Positions 44,957 to 54,612 of a DNA stretch of 64,000 nucleotides are shown here, one piece after another. A program made the position numbers and the translations under genes. Every line of letters starts with the position of its first letter. Position 1 is the first letter of the stretch. Source of the stretch: Palaemon carinicauda. Lineage: Eukaryota > Arthropoda > Malacostraca > Decapoda > Palaemonidae. Where the stretch lies: assembly GCF_036898095.1 (NCBI RefSeq), contig NC_090746.1:56529899-56593898 (forward strand), given 5' to 3'. The notes beneath the pieces were generated by a model, which was not told where the DNA came from, made no database searches, and saw only the letters and a list, made by a program, of their open reading frames with translations.

Positions 44957-45234
44957 TCTGTCAAAGAAAAAGCAAACAAAAGATTAGTAATGGCTGTCAG
45001 AGAAGGCGAGGGTGACAGCGGACACATCTGACTACCACCCGAGCCGAGAGCAAAGTGAGCTCAGCACAGGTGTGTGTGAGGGGGGGGGGGGTAGCAAGCT
45101 ACCCTCCCTACCCCCCCACTAACTAGCGGTGGGGTAGTAAACTTTTGTTAAAATTCTAATGGCTCGTCATTTCAGCTACGCCGAAAGTAATTACATATAT
45201 TAAATAACGTGGTTTGTATTTCACTTACGGAACA
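44957..45234 (-). repeat. leader and 5' inverted repeat of element C
   Basis: Bases 45,045-45,085 pair with 20,655-20,700 and 37,635-37,680. A G run (about 45,080-45,091) and a C-rich stretch follow. The outer end (45,203-45,234) pairs with the ICR. No ORF is present. Confidence 0.7.
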
Positions 45235-45580
45235 ATGAAATTTTAGGATATACTTTGTCATAAATAGGTATTTATTTGTCCATCTTGAAATTTGTCAAAC
45301 TGTGTTCGAAGTTTTTTGAAGAGAAAAAATTATCCTCCAATTTGTTATTTTCTGCACTGGCTAGGACTTTTGTCAAGAAAGTGCACATCCCTACTAACAT
45401 TTACTGTAAACTTTTATCTCTTTATTCGTATACATTTTCAGTGCAAATATGATACCGTAAGTCCTAAGATCAATGATAAAAGCCAACCAAAATGGAAAAG
45501 TTAAGAACCCCAAACAGAGCTTGAATAGAAAAAAATGTGCAGTAATTGCATAATATGAGTGTGGTATCCACATGATAGTA
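45235..45580. other. AT-rich flanking DNA, no gene
   Basis: No repeat family or gene is recognised. This is probably host DNA at the 5' edge of element C. Confidence 0.5.
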
Positions 45581-46239
<659 letters not shown>

Positions 46240-49082
46240 TATTTATTAAGCAAAATTTGTACAAGAAAAAACAATAAAGTTGAAAGCTGAGCTATTGAAA
46301 CACATACCTGGAATAAATGCTGGCAGCCACACAGTGCTGAGTGTGGTGAAGCTCTCTCCACTTCACCTTCTTTACTCACATCCATTTATTTTCTGCTCTC
46401 AATAAAGGTTAAGTTAGATGCCAATTCATGTAATTTAATCAGTTTTTCATGTTTTAATTTTACATTTTAATAAAGAGCAGATTAGATGCATAACAAAACT
46501 GTAAGGTAACAATGACTTAACTAGTGTGTAATTTATAAGGGTCTGGAATGGATGATCTCACTTTACATTACTCCTTATGGGAAAACCTTACTTGGTATGC
46601 ATTGTTTTTGGAGCGTGACTTACTTTCTGGAATGAATTAACAACATACTGTATACAAATGCCTTACTGCAAAGTCCTTATTTCATCTTACTGTAATCCAA
46701 CAGTTTGATATACTGTACTGCACAGAATTTCATAAAAATTTATTCCATAATAGAAACAAAGAAAATTATGTAAGCCAGTTGTTTAATTTACAAAATATAA
46801 GTTCTTGATAAAATATTAGGAAATATTCTTTATACTGTACTGTATTGTGACCTCAGCTGAAAAGAGAGTAACCAAGCCAAGGAAAAGCTTAACGGAAAAA
46901 ATGTACCATACATAGTAAAATATCAATAATGCAAGCACTTGAATTTCTGAAGTAAACAATCAATGCCTTGTCAGATAAACAGGAACTGACGCAATTGGGT
47001 GCTAGAAACCTGAGTACACAAAAGTGCTGATCTGCTTTTCTTCAGAGGACTGATGTCTGGAATTTCATTGGACCATGATATTTGAATACAATAGAAACCT
47101 TTTATTAGCTGCATAAAATAGGAGGGTTAAACACCAATATAGTATTCCATTGAAATAAATAGTTTATTCAGTCTACACTCAAATTTTAAGTGGATTATCT
47201 ACAATACGTATATCAAAAAATCTTAAAAAGATGAACATGAAAATTACAGTTTTAGCATATATTTTTCCAGTCTGTAGCAAATTTTTATGACAAAGAACAT
47301 ATAATCATAACAAACTTCATTTTATAAATCAGCATACTAATACACATAAAGAATATGCTGCATTCAAAGTATAGTGTGCTTGAGATTCCACTGTGATGAA
47401 TTTACTGGCAACACGTAATGAGCCTGAGTAAGCTTGCCTATAAAAAGTTGGTGTCCTCCTTAGGGCACTCCATATATTGTAACAGTGCATTTTCGAGGTA
47501 GCTCTTTTAAGTTTGTAATTTTTATATCTGTATAGGCAGTACTGTCCTTAGACCTAGATAGGTACTATGCTTATCCTTCTTAGAAGCTGAGATTTGCAAA
47601 CAAGGAAAAGTTGCTGACCTTTGCCTGTTCTATAGGTATCATTTTACACAATACTTTCTTTCAAGATTTTATTTATTGCATGAAACACCTACACTCCAGA
47701 CCATATTTTGCCTCTTGGTTTCTAAGCTGTGAATTCATGGGCAAACCTGTTAAATCATCCTTCAAACCAATCACTCTCAGAGTGAAAAATTCTCTAGCTT
47801 TGTACTTTTTTCATCAAATATTTGTACTATAGGCTACAAAAGCTGTACAGAATTTTTTTTCTGACCAAAAGGCAAAGCACAAAAAATACCCATCAGTTAA
47901 GAAATTCACCACCAGATGTTTTCATCGCTGTGACTGAGCTTAATGTGAACAACCATGCCTGTGTTTCATAAATGTAGACAACAATATACTCTAAACACTA
48001 CTGTATAACACAAAACATAGCTGCAAAGAAGGTTAAAGTAGATATTACTTATAAAGTAGTTATGAGGTAAAACTTTCTGTAAACTTATATGATTCTCAAG
48101 TTTTTTCTATACAAACTAACTTTTCCCTTCTATGTTCAAAACAAAATTATAATCAATGTTAGCCTTAAATAAAAGAAATTCATATTTTGTGAAAAAAGGC
48201 TGGTTTTACCATACAAGTTCTGAATATACAGAGAAATATTGTCAGGTATTTAAATCAATGTACTTGGGGTTTTTAACCCTTTGTCCTTTATTTCACATAG
48301 TTAATATTTGTACTACTGTAGTGCAACCAAAACTGGACCTTTTCAGTTTTAAGTAACACTTAAAGAAGACAGATCTGAATAAAGAACATCATTCTATGTT
48401 GTCAGACCTTAATTGCTAAGATTTTTAGACATAGCATTATTGTCTGTTATACTTTTATTTGTTCTAAACATGATATGTGATGATTGTATCTAAGCTTGTT
48501 CACAACATACAACAGATACACAATTCACATATAAAATATTGGTTACACTAAAAACATTCAGTGTAACCAGGTACAGACAATATTTTGCTGGATAACAAAA
48601 TAGCGGAGGTAGTTTGGGGATAAGAGTTAGGTACTATTTGTAATTAAATAATAGCAAAGTACCCAATGAGGGTTGTTAAAAAGATCAAGTAAAAATGCCT
48701 TTGAAATACACACTTCTAAGGTGAAGCTTGTTATAAAAAAATAAGGTTTAACCAGATAAATGAGCTACTCTCATAGGGTTAGCTACATCAAAACAGGAGG
48801 GGTTAATTAACCTTTAATGGTTATTAGTGAAAATTTTAGATTTTTAAATATTTCTATTACATGAAATATCAAATGTTTCTAGTTCATAATGAATATTTCT
48901 TGAAAAAGAAATAACATCAAAATAGGGTTTTCTTATATAACAAGTCAAAGGACCAATGAAGGGTGGAAAACACAATGCAACAATAAATTACAATATCTAT
49001 ACAAGTGAATTATACAATAGTTCCTGCAAGATTATTATCAAAAAGATAAAGATAATATCCAGTACAGTATAATAAATGTGTT
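46240..49082. other. AT-rich intergenic or intronic DNA
   Basis: Apart from the weak exon candidate at 46,308-46,385 I see no gene, repeat family or RNA gene. Short words such as TACTGTA and TACAGTA are common. The base composition fits introns or intergenic DNA of a decapod-like genome. Confidence 0.5.
46308..46385 (-). CDS. weak exon candidate, unknown protein
   Basis: This is an ATG-started frame of 26 codons (MDVSKEGEVERASPHSAL and further Cys-Gly-Cys residues) that ends in CAG directly before GTATGTG, a good splice donor. No acceptor upstream leaves an open frame, so it could only be a first coding exon. I do not recognise the peptide. A chance match is quite possible. Confidence 0.2.
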
Positions 49083-49420
49083 TGCCTGTAGAGAGGATGA
49101 AAAATGGTTGTCTGCTGAAGAAAGTGATAAATGCAAGATTTGATGGGAGAAGTGCAAGACAATGTACAAGAGTTGATGGGAGAAGTGCAAGACGAAGGCC
49201 AAGGTTTGGGTAGATGGATGGAGTGAAGAAAACCCTGGATGACAGGAGGATAGATGTGAGAGAGGTAAAGGAGCATGCTAGGGATATAAATGAATTGCGA
49301 GCGATTGTGACGCAGTTCTGATAGGCCATGCTGCTACCTCAGGTCAACTTGGTGACCGCTGAGGTAGCGGCGGTAGGGGAGTCAGCATATGAAGTTTCAT
49401 CTGTGGTGGAAAACGGGGGA
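49083..49420 (+). pseudogene. non-LTR retrotransposon C-terminal remnant
   Basis: The plus strand reads GRSARRRPRFG, a TAG, then MDGVKKTLDDRRIDVREVKE and HARDINELRAIVTQF with a stop at 49,318-49,320. This matches the end of RTE/Jockey-like ORFs (pattern R-RPR--W-D-V...R-R-W). A short direct repeat of the segment coding DGRSAR occurs just before. The following bases to about 49,420 would be the 3' UTR. The RT itself is absent (5' truncation). The family name is uncertain. Confidence 0.6.
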
Positions 49421-49857
49421 GGATGGCTGTGGCACCCTAGCAGTACTGACCAAACTTGGCTGAGTCCCTCATCAGGCAAAGAGGAATGATGAGAAAAAAA
49501 TCCTCTTTTGTTCTTTTTTCGATGTCAGTTACCTCATAAAACTGTGGGAAGTGCCATGGTAGATAGAAGTTTCGAGAAAACTGAAAACCAATGTGAAAAG
49601 TAATGACCCATACCATGCACGACTTGGCACAAACTATATCATTGACTCAAATAATGCTGGTCATATAAACTTGAGATAAAGTTTTGGTAAAATATTTATA
49701 AATATAATTCAAAAAGGTTCATGCATGTTCAGAAAACCAATCTCTTCATACAGTCTTTATCAAAGACTCAAACCAGCAAAATATTCCTACTAATTTTATA
49801 ACAAAATTTGTTTAATCCAACCACCCAGATAGGCTAGGCTAGGCCACAATATCTATT
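49421..49857. other. no gene seen
   Basis: This is AT-rich DNA between two non-LTR remnants. I see nothing to annotate. Confidence 0.5.
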
Positions 49858-50300
49858 CTCTGCACCATGTGTCATGAGACCTGCCATGACACATGGTGCA
49901 GAGACCTGGCCCATGAAAAAGATCTTTGAGAAGAAAATGGATGTTGCAGAGATGAGAATGCTAAGACGAATGGCAGGGATCCCAAGTCTGTATAAGGTTA
50001 AGAATGACTTGGTATGGGGAACAACAAAGGTTACAGAGGTGTCAAAGAAAATCCAAGAAAAGAAACTCCACTGGTTTGGGCATGTATTGAGGAGAGACCA
50101 GGAGTATGTTGGGAGGAGATTGTTGGAGATGGGTGTTCCAGGTAGGAGGAGGAGGGGGAGACCAAGGTGACGGCGGATTGAGTGTGTAACAGCAGATATG
50201 TAGGAGAAAGACATCGAAGACAGAAGAAATTGGAAACGGCATTCAAGAAATAGCAACGATGCATAGAGGGAAAAGCTTCAGTTGAAGAAGAAGAAGAATG
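49858..50300 (+). pseudogene. RTE-like non-LTR retrotransposon, 5'-truncated 3' end
   Basis: The plus frame reads GAETWPMKKIFEKKMDVAEM, RMLRRMAGIPSLYKVKN, KLHWFGHVLRRDQEYVGRRL and GRRRRGRPR, the well-known C-terminus after the RT domain of RTE-like elements. Two stops follow the GRPR motif in the last 40 codons. The copy ends in a GAAGAAGAAGAAG tail near 50,285-50,300, as expected for target-primed insertion. The 5' end carries a perfect 19-bp inverted repeat (49,858-49,876 and 49,885-49,903). Minus-strand ORFs here are shadows. Confidence 0.8.
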
Positions 50301-50402
50301 AGGGATAAATTTCCAAGTCCTTCGCTAAAAAAGAAAGCAGGTTTAAATGAACTCACTGGATTATGTCATGACAGGTGAAAGGCAAAAGAAAATGAAGCTT
50401 AC

Positions 50403-50519
50403 CTGTTAAGGAATGCTACAAAAACATCTTTAGTACCAGCAAGAGTGCATTCCACTAAATTGTTCTTTATCATCAGGCTACATATGGAATTACTGCTCCA
50501 GCCATGACTGTATGATGCA
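50403..50519 (-). CDS. candidate internal exon, unknown protein
   Basis: This is a 117-bp open stretch bounded by CCACTATAG at its 5' side and AACAG/GTAAGC at its 3' side on the minus strand, with phase 2 at both ends. It encodes 38 full codons without a stop (for example SHGWSSNSICSLMIKNNLVE and CTLAGTKDVFVAFLN). Good splice signals at both ends and a balanced composition argue for a real exon. I do not recognise the family, and it lies downstream of the photolyase stop, so it would belong to another gene or transcript. Confidence 0.35.
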
Positions 50520-51196
50520 CTATAGTGGTACAGTACTAGGAATTCTATGCTACATCTCTGGATTACAGTATATTTGCACTGCTAACTGTTTCGTATTTTC
50601 CGTCCATTACCAATGGTCTTTGATCACTCAACTCTCCAACATATCTAGGCTATCATTACTATTTTCTAATTTCAACCTCTAAACTAAGAAGAAACATGAC
50701 TGTGTACGCATTATTCTACTTTAAATGTTAATAGGATAACCCATTACTGAGGACTGATGTCTCATTGTAATTATATTGCAATATTCTACAGCAAAAATTT
50801 CATCAGCTTTGGCAAATATAATTAACCATGCAATAACATTCCTTCAAGTCTACAAACACAATTCTTTCAGGAAATACTATGAAGTAACATTCAAGTTTCA
50901 GAATATCACTGAAATTCTGAATTTTAAACAAAATTTTCCATATACAGTATAGATAAACAAAACTCGGCAACCTATTCAAAGTATGTTTAGTAACATATAA
51001 CCAAATTCAAATATTTCTTCCATACAAATGACAGGTATGAGACTTCTTCCTTCAGTTTACATATATACATAAGGAACTTAATTCAAAATAGTACACTACA
51101 CTGAAAGGCCAACATTCTTTGGCTCACATATCAAACTTTAAACATTTGCATAGAATGCTATACATTTAGATACTCTTAATGTCTGTGTAAAGAAAA
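50520..51196. other. 3' flank of photolyase exon, no gene
   Basis: This AT-rich stretch probably includes the 3' UTR of the photolyase transcript. I see no clear polyadenylation signal to mark its end. Confidence 0.4.
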
Positions 51197-51363
51197 TTAG
51201 GAAGGAGGAACATATTTGTGTCTTTTCCCTCCATAGCGTGCTACAAATGCTTCCACTTTAAATTTTCTCTTGCAACCTTCATAATTCATGTACCTTATTT
51301 TTCCAAATACTGGCCTCTCCTTCCATCCCTGATCATGAATGCCACATATGGACCACATGACAC
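51197..51363 (-). CDS. phr: class II CPD photolyase, last coding exon
   Basis: This exon starts after TTTACAG (intron phase 1) and runs 54 codons to a TAA at 51,197-51,199. It reads [40 protein letters not shown] and then a short tail ending VPPS. The block [19 protein letters not shown] is the C-terminal signature of class II cyclobutane pyrimidine dimer photolyases, FAD enzymes that repair UV damage with light. Upstream exons must lie at higher coordinates, so elements E and F fall in the last intron if the gene is intact. I found no other exon between 51,364 and 51,572 or between 58,240 and 58,677. Recognition is from family knowledge and is fairly sure. Confidence 0.85.
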
Positions 51364-51395
51364 CTGTAAAGCAAAAGAAAACAAAATATTAAATT

Positions 51396-51572
51396 AATTT
51401 GTATTTTTTAGACATACAAACCTGAATTCTTTTATGTAAGAGTTTTTACACCATAAGCCAAAATTAGTTGGCAAAACTTGTTATCAAGATAGTTATAAGC
51501 GGCAAGAACAAATTCGGGTTTGGTTTGAGTTGTGATAGTGATAAAATATTTTGGGTTTGTACATCTAGAAAA
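51396..51572. mobile_element. small inverted-repeat element interrupted by element E
   Basis: The left end is AATTTGTATTTTTTAGACAT followed by ACAAACCTGAATTC. The right arm is GGGTTTGTACATCTAGAAAA at 51,553-51,572 and continues as TATCCAAATT at 58,239-58,248, beyond element E. The two arms are complementary and also resemble the outer end of element D. It is a MITE-like or solo-ITR remnant of about 190 bp, split by E. Confidence 0.5.
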
Positions 51573-51903
51573 ATGTTATTTTCATTAGTAAAATAAATTT
51601 TTGAATATACTTACCCGATAATCATGTAGCTGTCAACTCTGTTGCCGACAGAAATCTACGGTCGGGATACGCCAGCGATCGCTATACAGGTGGGGGTGAA
51701 CACCACAGCGCCATCTGTGGTCAGGTACTCCAGTACTTCTTGTCAACACCACCTCAATTTTTTCCTCGGTCCACTGGTTCTCTATGGGGAGGAAGGGTGG
51801 GTCAATTAAATCATGATTATCGGGTAAGTATATTCAAAAATTTATTTTACTAATGAAAATAACATTTTTCAATATTAATCTTACCCGATAATCATGTAGC
51901 TGA
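51573..51903 (-). repeat. 3' inverted repeat and ICR of element E
   Basis: Bases 51,601-51,766 (CGCCAGCGATCGCTATACAG, CACAGCGCCATCTGTGG) are the complement of 58,069-58,222. The ICR at 51,811-51,903 consists of the complement of the 3' outer end (TTTATTTTACTAATGAAAAT) fused to the complement of the 5' outer end (TTCAATATTAATCTTACCCG). This is the textbook DIRS-1 arrangement, in which the ICR can template ligation of the two ends into a circle. Confidence 0.9.
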
Positions 51904-52288
51904 TTCACACCCAGGGTGGTGGGTGGAGACCAGCATACATGTTAACAAAGAAGCTAAGTATCCCGTATTTTATTTTATTAGTTATTCAAAAATAACATAA
52001 AATAAATAAGTACCTGGTAAGGAAGACGACTTGAACCATTACTCTGCCTTTATTAAGTACGTCTTTCTTACTGAGCGTAGCGGTCCTCTTAGGATGCTGA
52101 ACGACTCTTAGGTGCTGAAGTATAAAGGGCTGCAACCCATACTAAAGGACCTCATCACAACCTTTAACCTCGGCGCTTCTCAAGAAAGAATTGACCACCC
52201 GCCAAATCAACAAGGATGTGGAAGGCTTCTTAGCCGACCGTACAACCCATAAAAAGTATTCAAGAGAAAGGTTAAAAAGGTTATGGGA
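51904..52288. other. 3' untranslated region of element E, no gene
   Basis: This stretch lies between ICR and YR and has no ORF of note. A similar stretch is found in F at 59,018-59,331. Confidence 0.5.
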
Positions 52289-53390
52289 TTATGGGAATGT
52301 AGTGGCTGAGCCCCCGCCTACTACTGCATTCGTTGCTACGAATGGTCCCAGGGTGTAGCAGTTCTCGTAAAGAGACTGGACATCTTTGAGATAGAATGAT
52401 GCGAACACTGACTTGCTTCTCCAATAGGTTGCATCCATAACACTCTGCAGAGAACGGTTCTGTTTGAGGGCCACTGAAGTAGCCACAGCTCTCACTTCAT
52501 GTGTCCTTACCTTCAGCAAAGCAAGGTCTTCTTCCTTCAGATGAGAATGTGCTTCCCTAATCAGGAGCCTGAATAGGTAAGAAACTGAGTTCTTAGACCT
52601 TGGAAGAGAAGGCTTCTTGATAGCACACCATAAGGCTTCTGATTGTCCTCGTAAAGGTTATGACCATTTTAGTTAGTACCTAAGAGCTCTAACTGGGCAA
52701 AGTACTCTCTCCAGTTCGTCCCCCACCAAGTTGGACAGGCTTGGGATCTCGAACGACTTAGGCCAAGGACGTGAAGGAAGCTCGTTTTAGCAAAAAACCG
52801 AGCTGCAAGGAACATGTAGCCGTTTCAGATGTGAAAACTATGTTCCTGCTGAAGGCGTGGATCTCACTTACTCTTTTAGCTGTTGTCAAGCACACGAGGA
52901 AAAGAGTTTTTAATGTGAGGTCCTTAAAAGAGGCTGATTGGAGAGGTTCAAATCTTGATGACATAAGGAACCTTAGGACCACGTCTAGATTCCAGCCTGG
53001 AGTGGACAACCGACGTTCCTTTGAGGTCTTAAAAGACCTAAGGAGGTCCTGTAGATCTTTGTTGGTGGAAAGATCCAAGCCTCTGTGGCGGAAAACCGCT
53101 GCCAACATACTTCTGTAACCCTTAATCGTAGGAGCTGAAAGGGATCTTACGTTCCTTAGATGTAACAGGAAGTCAGCAATCTGGGTTACAGTGGTACTGG
53201 ATGAGGAAACTGCATTGGCCTTGTACCAGCTTCGGAAGACTTCCCCTTTAGACTGATAGACTCTGAGAGTGGATGTCCTCCTTGCTCTGGCAATCGCTCT
53301 GGCTGCCTCCTTCGAAAAGCCCCTAGCTCTTGAGAGTCTTTCGAAAGTCTGAAGGCAGTCAGACGAAGAGCGTGGAGGTTTGGATGTACC
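52289..53390 (-). pseudogene. tyrosine recombinase of element E
   Basis: The N-terminal frame reads RARGFSKEAARAIARARRTS, LSAPTIKGYRSMLAAVF, CLTTAKRVSEIHAFS (first Arg) and is then broken near 52,760. The C-terminal frame (52,289-52,519) reads RTHEVRAVATSVALKQN (His-x-x-Arg) and SVFASFYLKDVQSLYENC (Tyr). Between the frames, near 52,530-52,760, stops and a frameshift interrupt the segment around the LCPVRAL motif. All catalytic residues are present but not in one frame. Confidence 0.8.
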
Positions 53391-54197
53391 TTCTTTACGT
53401 GAGGTAGACGTAGAAGGTCCACTCCTAGAGGAAGAGTCCTGGGAATGTCGACCAGCCATTGCAGTACCTCTATGAACCATTCTCTCGCGGGCCAGAGCGG
53501 AGCCAACCAACGTCAGCCGTGTCCCTTTGCGAGAGGCGAACTTCTGAAGTACCCTGTTGACAATCTTGAACGGCGGGAATGCATACAGGTCGAGATGGGA
53601 CCAATCCAGCAGAAAAGCATCCACGTGAACTGCTGCTGGGTCTGGAATCGGAGAACAAAACAACGGGAGCCACTAGGTTATCGAGGTAGCGAACAGATCT
53701 ATGGTTGGCTGACCCCACAGGGCCCAAAGTCTGCTGCAAACATTCTTGTGAAGGGTCCACTCTGTGGGGATGACCTGACCCTTCCGGCTAAGGCGATCTG
53801 CCATGACATTCATATCGCCCTGAATGAACCTCGTTACCAGCGTGAGCTTTCGATCTTTTAACCAGATGAGGAGGTCCCTTGCGATCTAGAACAACTTCCA
53901 CGAATGAGTCCCTCCCTGCTTGGAGATGTAAGCCAAGGCTGTGGTGTTGTCAGAGTCCACCTCCACCACCTTGTTAAGCTGGAGGGACTTGAAGTTTATC
54001 AAGGCCAGATGAACCGCCAACAGCTCCTTGCAATAGATGTGAAGTGTCCTTAGCTCCTGATTCCATGTTCCCGAGCATTCCTGTCCGTCCAAAGTCGCAC
54101 CCCAGCCCGTGTCTGATGCGTCAGAGAAGAGACGGCGGTCGGGTTTCTGAACAGCCAAAGGTAGACTTCCTTGAGAAGAAAGCTGTTCTTTCACCAC
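53186..54197 (-). pseudogene. RNase H domain of element E
   Basis: Frame 53,886-54,197 has RRLFSDASDTGWGATLDG (Asp), CKELLAVHLALINFK (Glu) and VEVDSDNTTALAYISKQGG (Asp). After a break near 53,885 come the ADRLSR-like segment and the DLFATS-like region around 53,640-53,850, then MFCSPIPDPAAVHVDAFLLD and APLWPAREWFIEVLQWLVDI. The end overlaps the YR start at about 53,390. Several frameshifts are present. Confidence 0.75.
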
Positions 54198-54612
54198 GTG
54201 AGAGTAGACCTCCTCTCTTCGGAAACAGGAACTGAGACCGTCTCTAGCGTCATGTCCTTTATCCAGTGAGCCGCTAGATGATACTGAAGAGGGGGAGGTG
54301 GGGTCTCCCTAACTCGATGAACAGGGCCAGCGATGAAAGTGTCCCTGTTAGACTCATCCACTACCTGACTGAGCATCGGTTCCTTCTCAGCATGCTCTGG
54401 ATGCAATCTAGGGCTTAGTATATCTTTGGGGCCGACGGAAAAGCCCGAAAAGCTCGACTCTGAAGATCCATACCCAGGTAGACAATGGTCTGGGATGGGA
54501 CGAGCTGGGACTCCTCAAAATTGACCAGGAGGCCCAGTTCCTTGGTCAGATCCATAGTCCATCTGAGAATCTCCAGACAGCGACGACTTGTGGGAGCTCT
54601 TAAAAGCTAGTC
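54191..54612 (-). pseudogene. RT remnant of element E, thumb only
   Basis: It begins at 54,612 with the two Asp of the catalytic box, followed by TAG where the family has Trp. It continues LLRAPTSRRCLEILRW, ELGLLVNFEESQLVPSQ and TIVYLGMDLQSRAF. Everything N-terminal of DD, that is fingers and most of the palm with the first catalytic Asp, is absent. The sequence is joined directly to gag codons (DLVSGSV). RT activity is impossible. Confidence 0.75.

Larger units (their letters stand above)
37626..45234 (-). mobile_element. DIRS element C, full length to its 5' end (second contig)
   Basis: This is a C-type DIRS element of about 7.6 kb: truncated 3' inverted repeat and ICR (37,626-37,813), YR, RNase H, RT, gag in two frames, leader and 5' inverted repeat. 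The 5' outer end, AATAACGTGGTTTGTATTTC with CTTACGGAACAA to 45,234, is the complement of the right half of the ICR. Beyond it the sequence becomes AT-rich and unrelated. RT and YR are broken, as in the first copy. Confidence 0.88.
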
